DNA of 64,000 nt from Bacteroidales bacterium (lineage in GTDB: Bacteria; Bacteroidota; Bacteroidia; Bacteroidales; VadinHA17), in assembly GCA_025454815.1 (NCBI GenBank), contig JALONR010000015.1, forward strand, positions 1-64,000, read 5' to 3'. Made by a program: the position numbers and the translations under genes. Shown in pieces: positions 59,658 through 64,000 of the stretch; within the stretch, counting starts at the first letter, position 1, and every line of letters starts with the position of its first letter. The notes under the pieces were generated by a model. The model did no database searches, was not told where the DNA came from, and worked only from the letters and a program-made list of their open reading frames with translations.

Positions 59658-60638
59658 TCAGACATTAAGTATGTCAATGATGTCAACCAGGTGCTGGTTC
59701 AGCCCCTTGTGCTGTTTTACAGCTTTCTTGAAGGGGACAAGTACTATCTCATTGTTCTGCAGTCCAACCATAACACTCTGCTGACCGTCAAGGAGAGCCT
59801 CAACTGCCGCGTTACCCAGCCTGCTGGCGTTGACACGGTCAAGGGCTGACGGCGAGCCGCCACGCTGCAGGTGACCCAGGATGGCTACCCTGACTTCATA
59901 GCCCTTGAGCTGTGGCTTGAGTCTTTCGGCCAGCGCAATGGCGCCTCCCTCCTCGTCGCCTTCGGCCACGATAATAATATTGCTTGATTTTTTCCTTTTA
60001 TTTCCGGTCTCGATCATCTTGCTGATATCACGGGCCTCCCCCTTTATTTCCGGCATTATTATGGCTTCGGCGCCACTGGCGATGCCACTGAAAAGGGCTA
60101 TATGGCCTGCCTCGGCTCCCATCACCTCTACGAAAAACATACGGTTGAGTGCGCTGGCGGTGTCACGTATCTTGTCAACGGCCTCCACCACAGTGTTCAG
60201 TGCTGTATCATAACCTATAGTATAATCAGTACCGTAGATGTCATTATCTATCGTTCCGGGTACGCCTACAAACGGGATATTATGTTCTTCATTGAAGAGG
60301 CTGGCCCCCTTGAATGAGCCGTCACCCCCGATAACAACCACACCGTCAATGCCTGCCGCCCTGAGGTTGTCATATGCAATTTTCCTCCCCTGGGGAGTAC
60401 GGAAAGCCTCGCATCTGGCTGTCTTAAGGATGGTGCCGCCCCGCTGTATGGTATCTGAAACAGAGTGTGCGTAGAGCGGTTTGAAATTGGCATTGATCAT
60501 CCCCTGGTAGCCGTGCCTGATACCAACCACCTCAAGCCCGTTATATATTGCTGTGCGTGTTACGGCGCGAATTGCAGCATTCATACCGGGAGCGTCTCCT
60601 CCGGATGTGAGAACGCCTATCTTCTTAATTTTCCCCAT
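59658..60638 (-). CDS. pfkA: ATP-dependent 6-phosphofructokinase
   Basis: 326 residues, usual PfkA size. LTSGGDAPGMNAAIRA (nucleotide site), IGGDGSFKGA (Gly after GGD as in ATP-dependent, not PPi, enzymes), PGTIDNDIYGTD (catalytic Asp), FFVEVMGAEAGHIALFSG and LGHLQRGGSPSALDR. Phosphorylates fructose 6-phosphate in glycolysis. Starts from ATG 60638; ispH ends 73 bp upstream. Confidence 0.95.
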   Translation of the reverse strand: MGKIKKIGVLTSGGDAPGMNAAIRAVTRTAIYNGLEVVGIRHGYQGMINANFKPLYAHSVSDTIQRGGTILKTARCEAFRTPQGRKIAYDNLRAAGIDGVVVIGGDGSFKGASLFNEEHNIPFVGVPGTIDNDIYGTDYTIGYDTALNTVVEAVDKIRDTASALNRMFFVEVMGAEAGHIALFSGIASGAEAIIMPEIKGEARDISKMIETGNKRKKSSNIIIVAEGDEEGGAIALAERLKPQLKGYEVRVAILGHLQRGGSPSALDRVNASRLGNAAVEALLDGQQSVMVGLQNNEIVLVPFKKAVKQHKGLNQHLVDIIDILNV

Positions 60639-60711
60639 TGTAGAAATTTTTTTTTTGACGGTGCGAAATTACTACAATTTCAGGCATTATCAATTCAAGT
60701 AATTAACAATA

Positions 60712-61587
60712 TCATTTGCCGGCAATGATCTCAGCCACTTTCTGAATAAGCCATCTGGGGGTGGATGTTGCGCCACAGACTCCTGCGCTGGAAGCACCGG
60801 TAAACCATTTGTGGTTAAGCTCCCCGGGTGTGGAGATGAAATGTGAACGGGGATTCTCCTTCAGACACACCTCGAAAAGCATCCGGCCGTTGGAACTGTT
60901 CCGTCCGCTGACGAATATTATCACATCGTGCTGCCTGGCGAAATCCCTCAGCCTTGGCTCCCTTCCCGATACCTGCCGGCAGATCGTGTTATGCACTTTC
61001 AGGTTTGCAGCGGGAAGGTCATGTGAGATCTTTTCCATGTTGAGCCTGATGATCTCAGCCACAACCTCATACTGCACCCTGCTCTTGGTTGTCTGCGAGA
61101 AGAGGTAGACCGGCCTTGAGTAGTCTATCCTGTGCAGGTCGCCTTTTCCGGTTACCAGTAATCCCCGCGGGCCGGCAGCCCCCATCAGTCCTATAACCTC
61201 TGCATGTCCCTCCTTGCCGTAGATGACTATCTGACCCTTTTCGTCGCGCGCGATCTCTGCCACTTTCCTTATCTTCTCCTGCATTGAACGCACTATGGGG
61301 CATGTGGCGTCAATGATCGTGATATTGTTCTGCAGGGCCTTTTCATAGGTTGAAGGGGGCTCGCCATGAGCCCTGATCAGCACCTTGCAGTCGCGAAGCT
61401 TCTCAAACTCGTCGTAGGTGATGGTCTTCAGTCCGAGGTCTGTCAGCCTTGCCACCTCTATGTCATTATGTACTATCTCACCGAGGCAATAAACCTTTTC
61501 GCCCTCCCTCAGTGAATCCTCTGCTATTGCCACAGCGTTTTCCACGCCGAAACAGAATCCTGACCCCTGTTCTATGTCAACTTTCAT
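60712..61587 (-). CDS. ispH: 4-hydroxy-3-methylbut-2-enyl diphosphate reductase
   Basis: 291 residues. Three Fe-S cysteines: C12 (GSGFCFGVENAV), DATCPIV, and AGVCGATSTPRW near the end; EIVHNDIEV and the glutamate in the middle are also present. Last step of the MEP isoprenoid pathway, giving IPP and DMAPP. Its start overlaps the cmk end by 11 bp. The N-terminus MKVDIEQGSGFCFG is the usual one. Confidence 0.95.
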   Translation of the reverse strand: MKVDIEQGSGFCFGVENAVAIAEDSLREGEKVYCLGEIVHNDIEVARLTDLGLKTITYDEFEKLRDCKVLIRAHGEPPSTYEKALQNNITIIDATCPIVRSMQEKIRKVAEIARDEKGQIVIYGKEGHAEVIGLMGAAGPRGLLVTGKGDLHRIDYSRPVYLFSQTTKSRVQYEVVAEIIRLNMEKISHDLPAANLKVHNTICRQVSGREPRLRDFARQHDVIIFVSGRNSSNGRMLFEVCLKENPRSHFISTPGELNHKWFTGASSAGVCGATSTPRWLIQKVAEIIAGK

Positions 61588-62281
61588 TCATCCTCCTTTT
61601 GTAAAGCTCCCTGAACCATACCATCTGCTCTGCGGGAGTCATATCACTGTTGTCAAGTATCACCGCATCGTCAGCCCGGCGCAGCGGACTCGCCTCACGT
61701 GACGAGTCGATCCTGTCACGTTCACTGATATTTCTCATTACAGCTTCGAAATCGGCCGGCAGCCCCTTGCTCACAAGCTCCAGGTAACGCCTTTGAGCCC
61801 TCACCTCGGGGCTGGCGGTCATGAATATCTTCAGCTCAGCATCCGGGAAGACGACGGTTCCTATGTCACGGCCATCCATCACCACACCTCCACCGGCGCC
61901 GAGGGCACGCTGCAGTTCCACGAGGCGGGCGCGTACCCTGGCAATAGTGCTGACGGGACTTACATTTTCCGATACCTCCCTGTCACGTATCTCCCTCTCA
62001 ACCATCTCGCCGTTGAGGTATGTCACCGGGAAACCGGTCTGACGGTCAGGCCTGAAGGTGATATCAATCTCCGGCAAAGCCTCCACTATCCTTCCTTCAT
62101 CCGCTGTTCCTCCTCCTGCCAGTCCGCGCCTCAGCGCGAAAAGGGTCACGGCCCGGTACATCGCTCCCGAGTCGATATAGATATATCCAAGTTCTCCTGC
62201 AATCGCCTTCGCGAAGGTACTCTTGCCGCACGAAGAGTAACCGTCAACGGTAATGATTATTTTCTTTTTTCTTTTTGTCAT
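61577..62281 (-). CDS. cmk: Cytidylate kinase
   Basis: 234 residues from the ATG at 62281 (MTKRKKKIIITVDG); four extra codons exist to 62293. P-loop DGYSSCGKSTFAKAIAGELG, YIDSGAMYRAVTL, VMDGRDIGTVVFPDAELKIF and RDRIDSSREASPL with the lid arginines are CMK signatures. It phosphorylates CMP/dCMP. It lies between porQ and ispH in one transcript direction (50-bp gap to porQ, 11-bp overlap with ispH), an order I recall from other Bacteroidota. Confidence 0.94.
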   Translation of the reverse strand: MTKRKKKIIITVDGYSSCGKSTFAKAIAGELGYIYIDSGAMYRAVTLFALRRGLAGGGTADEGRIVEALPEIDITFRPDRQTGFPVTYLNGEMVEREIRDREVSENVSPVSTIARVRARLVELQRALGAGGGVVMDGRDIGTVVFPDAELKIFMTASPEVRAQRRYLELVSKGLPADFEAVMRNISERDRIDSSREASPLRRADDAVILDNSDMTPAEQMVWFRELYKRRMNES

Positions 62282-62331
62282 TGTCCCGGTCATTTTAAAA
62301 CGAAACGCCGCCGTAATGGTTCAGCATAATC

Positions 62332-63378
62332 CTACTTTTTGAATATTAATTCCGGCCTGAGTGTCACGGTAAGGTGATTGGAGCCGCCGGCGGGATGGAA
62401 GGCATCATGTGCATAGGCCAGTTCAAAGGCTTTTGTGCGTATTCCGAAGCCGGCGGTAAAGCCGGCCATCCCGGCTCTCTGTTCTGTTCGCATCTCTGCC
62501 CTCCGCTGGTAGTTCAGTCCGGCCCCGATCCAGAATGATTCAGAGGGGAGGATCTCAACACCAAGGGCAAGATGCCTCAGGATATCTTCTCCGAAGCCGC
62601 CGGGATCCAAATCATCTTCGGTATCATAATCGTGCGTCATGTCAGGTTTTTCTATGTGCCTGGCTGTCAGCGTGAAGCTGAATGGCGCATGGGCGAGCCG
62701 TTTTGTGGCCCCGGCGATGATCTCGAAGGGAAGCGGCTCGCCGCCACGGCCGGTGTAACTCCTGATCTGCACTCCGGCGTTTCGGATGACCAGCCCTGCA
62801 TCAAGAAGCAATCTTTCATTGTGATAGGATGCACCAATGTCAACGCACAATCCGGCCGAATAATAGCGCTCGAGGTGTGAGAGGACCGGCTTTAGGTTTG
62901 CTCCGACCGTGAAGGAGGAGTCTATCTGCCATGACCATATAATATTCAGAGCGTATTCTCCGGCAGTAAAGCTGCCCGTAATGTTCCCCGCCGGATCAGC
63001 CTCAGTGAAGCTGCCATAGCTGATGAAGCTGAGCCCTCCGGCGAAAGTACCGGCCGCCTCTGTACCATAAGCCCAGGCTGCATACCCGTACTTTATACCT
63101 GCCACCCAGGTTGAGAAGCTGAGGGAAACGTCGTTATCCATTGAAGCATCCAGTAGTGAAGGATTATAATAGGGCAGGCTGAGATCACTCCGGGTTGAGG
63201 AAACGGTTATTCCGCCGGTGGCATTTGCGAAAGCTGAAGGACTGAGGTTAAGGAACTCATATGTGTTGTCTCCGCCGGTCTGGCTGTTAACCGGCAGCAC
63301 CATGATCATAAGAATCAGCGAAACCATGACTGACCTCAGCGAGAGTGCGCTGATGAGATAAGGCCGGTAAAGGGTCAT
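62332..63378 (-). CDS. porQ: Type IX secretion system protein PorQ
   Basis: 348 residues from ATG 63378. Signal region MVSLILMIMVLPVNSQ, then GGDNTYEFLNLSPSAFANAT and GGITVSS ... LPYYNPSLLDASMDNDVSLS, the PorQ start, followed by an outer-membrane beta-barrel-like chain (GLSFISYGSF, YALNIIWSWQID, GLNYQRRAEMR, FGIRTKAFELAYAHDAFHP). PorQ belongs to the T9SS attachment complex with PorU, PorV and PorZ. The frame opens to 63501 but the added codons are two 14-residue repeats from the 42-bp DNA repeat, so 63378 (just after the repeat) or 63327 is more likely. cmk and ispH follow. Confidence 0.8.
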   Translation of the reverse strand: MTLYRPYLISALSLRSVMVSLILMIMVLPVNSQTGGDNTYEFLNLSPSAFANATGGITVSSTRSDLSLPYYNPSLLDASMDNDVSLSFSTWVAGIKYGYAAWAYGTEAAGTFAGGLSFISYGSFTEADPAGNITGSFTAGEYALNIIWSWQIDSSFTVGANLKPVLSHLERYYSAGLCVDIGASYHNERLLLDAGLVIRNAGVQIRSYTGRGGEPLPFEIIAGATKRLAHAPFSFTLTARHIEKPDMTHDYDTEDDLDPGGFGEDILRHLALGVEILPSESFWIGAGLNYQRRAEMRTEQRAGMAGFTAGFGIRTKAFELAYAHDAFHPAGGSNHLTVTLRPELIFKK

Positions 63379-63482
63379 CTGCCTCATCATCCTTCGGAAA
63401 ATGCCAGTATAAAGAGCTGTGTGCCTCATCGCCCTGCGGAAAATGCCAGTATAAAGAGCTGTGTGCCTCATCGCCCTGCGGA
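63379..63482. repeat. 42-bp tandem repeat upstream of porQ
   Basis: Copy 1 63379-63420, copy 2 63421-63462, partial copy 3 63463-63482. Copies 1 and 2 differ at four positions; each contains GCGGAAAATGCCAGTATAAA or a close variant. The array ends exactly before the chosen porQ start. The unit is a multiple of three and gives an open frame (RAMRHTALYTGIFR), likely by chance. Confidence 0.8.
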
Positions 63483-63543
63483 TTGAAAACAAAGATAGCA
63501 TTCCCGGTGAAACGTTGTGGCCTGACCGCCCATATCAGTACCG

Positions 63544-64000
63544 TCAGGCACTCCTTCCGGCGAAGTCGGTGTCAACAACTGCCTGCCCTTTCTTCCCGGC
63601 CTGGGAGAGAAAGAGACCGGCTATGACCACTGCCATTCCCACACCGTTGCGCACCGTCAGCCTGTCCCCGACTATGAGGAAGGCGAAGATGGCCGTAAAT
63701 ACCGGTATCAGGTTACTGAAGATGTTGGCACGCGCAATGCCCACATGCCTGACGGAGTAGGCAAAGAGGACGAATGCACCGCACGAGGCGAAGATAGCCA
63801 GGAGGACAATCGAGCCAAAGCTCTTCGCAATGATCCCGGTGGATATAAAATCCTGAAGATCAAGGAAAATGAAAAGCGGAAGAAACAGTATCGCCCCGAT
63901 GATATTCTGGATATTCACAATTGTTACGGGATCATAGTCGTAGGCAAGCTTGTGCAGTACCATGTTGTATCCTACGGCTGAGACCACAGCAAGGAACATC
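63544..64000 (-). CDS. EamA/DMT-family transporter, C-terminal half (cut by window edge)
   Basis: About 151 residues are visible; the gene continues beyond 64000. Five hydrophobic helices with the EamA pattern: YNMVLHKLAYDYDPVTIVNI, ILFLPLFIFL, FVLFAYSVRHVGIARANIFS, LIPVFTAIFAFLIVGDRLT and GVGMAVVIAGLFLSQ. The family exports amino acids, nucleotides or other metabolites from the cytoplasm. It ends 166 bp upstream of the porQ start on the same strand. Confidence 0.85.
   Translation of the reverse strand, partial: MFLAVVSAVGYNMVLHKLAYDYDPVTIVNIQNIIGAILFLPLFIFLDLQDFISTGIIAKSFGSIVLLAIFASCGAFVLFAYSVRHVGIARANIFSNLIPVFTAIFAFLIVGDRLTVRNGVGMAVVIAGLFLSQAGKKGQAVVDTDFAGRSA

Noticed and set aside
63379-63501. 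Longer PorQ N-terminus with two 14-residue repeats
   Set aside because: It is the translation of a 42-bp DNA repeat and lies before the signal peptide; it does not resemble an export signal.

Overview
The window reads as a chromosomal segment of a member of the Bacteroidota, most likely a free-living, Bacteroidales/Marinilabiliales-type organism. Evidence: many genes are preceded by the Bacteroidota -7 element TAnnTTTG (often with an upstream TTTG/TTG at about 19-23 bp), Shine-Dalgarno signals are mostly weak, and lineage-typical genes are present: type III glutamine synthetase, DUF2851, PorE- and PorQ-like type IX secretion parts, an OlsF-like acyltransferase fusion, GH92, and LytTR/HisKA_2 signalling. 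No phage, insertion sequence or CRISPR array was seen. Genes at both edges are cut: xylose isomerase on the left and an EamA transporter on the right.

Region 1 (1-19.5 kb) is mostly metabolism: xylA end, a MetV-MetF fusion methylene-THF reductase, an ornithine/glycine-lipid type acyltransferase fusion, a PpiD-like periplasmic chaperone (minus strand), a two-gene NAD-linked formate dehydrogenase, glnN with two palindromic operators, a PorE-like OmpA protein, a PurM-type synthetase, prfA, pyrF and an MFS exporter. Formate dehydrogenase and MetVF lie 4 kb apart and together suggest active one-carbon metabolism.

Region 2 (19.6-27.6 kb, minus strand) is a five-gene run of exported proteins of unknown role: an OmpA-type protein, a coiled-coil protein, a TPR/Cys-rich protein, a 328-residue protein and a 798-residue Ig-like/proline-rich protein. 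A related module lies at 53.9-58.2 kb (paralogous OmpA protein, 619-residue secreted protein, PD40 lipoprotein), directly after a histidine kinase/LytTR regulator pair. These two modules are the least explained part of the window.

Region 3 (27.9-50.6 kb) is housekeeping mixed with catabolism: DUF2851, rpsO-pnp, a deoxynucleoside kinase, a TPR lipoprotein, a TrmH-type methyltransferase, sucC, priA, a GH92 mannosidase, a two-gene glyoxylate module (HOGA-like aldolase plus alanine-glyoxylate-type aminotransferase), YqeY, an HD hydrolase, an ABC exporter, pdxH, a LysM protein, a MazG-like pyrophosphohydrolase, a macrodomain protein, a stand-alone protein resembling the GyrA/ParC C-terminal propeller, and tRNA-Pro(CGG).

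Region 4 (58.2-64 kb, minus strand): a decayed single-domain response regulator, DUF362 ferredoxin protein, pfkA, ispH, cmk, porQ and an EamA transporter.

A cross-cutting pattern is a set of degenerate tandem repeats (7-8, 21, 32-33, 38 and 42 bp units) placed at gene ends and in intergenic gaps, in several cases running into the last codons or up to the first codon of the neighbouring gene.
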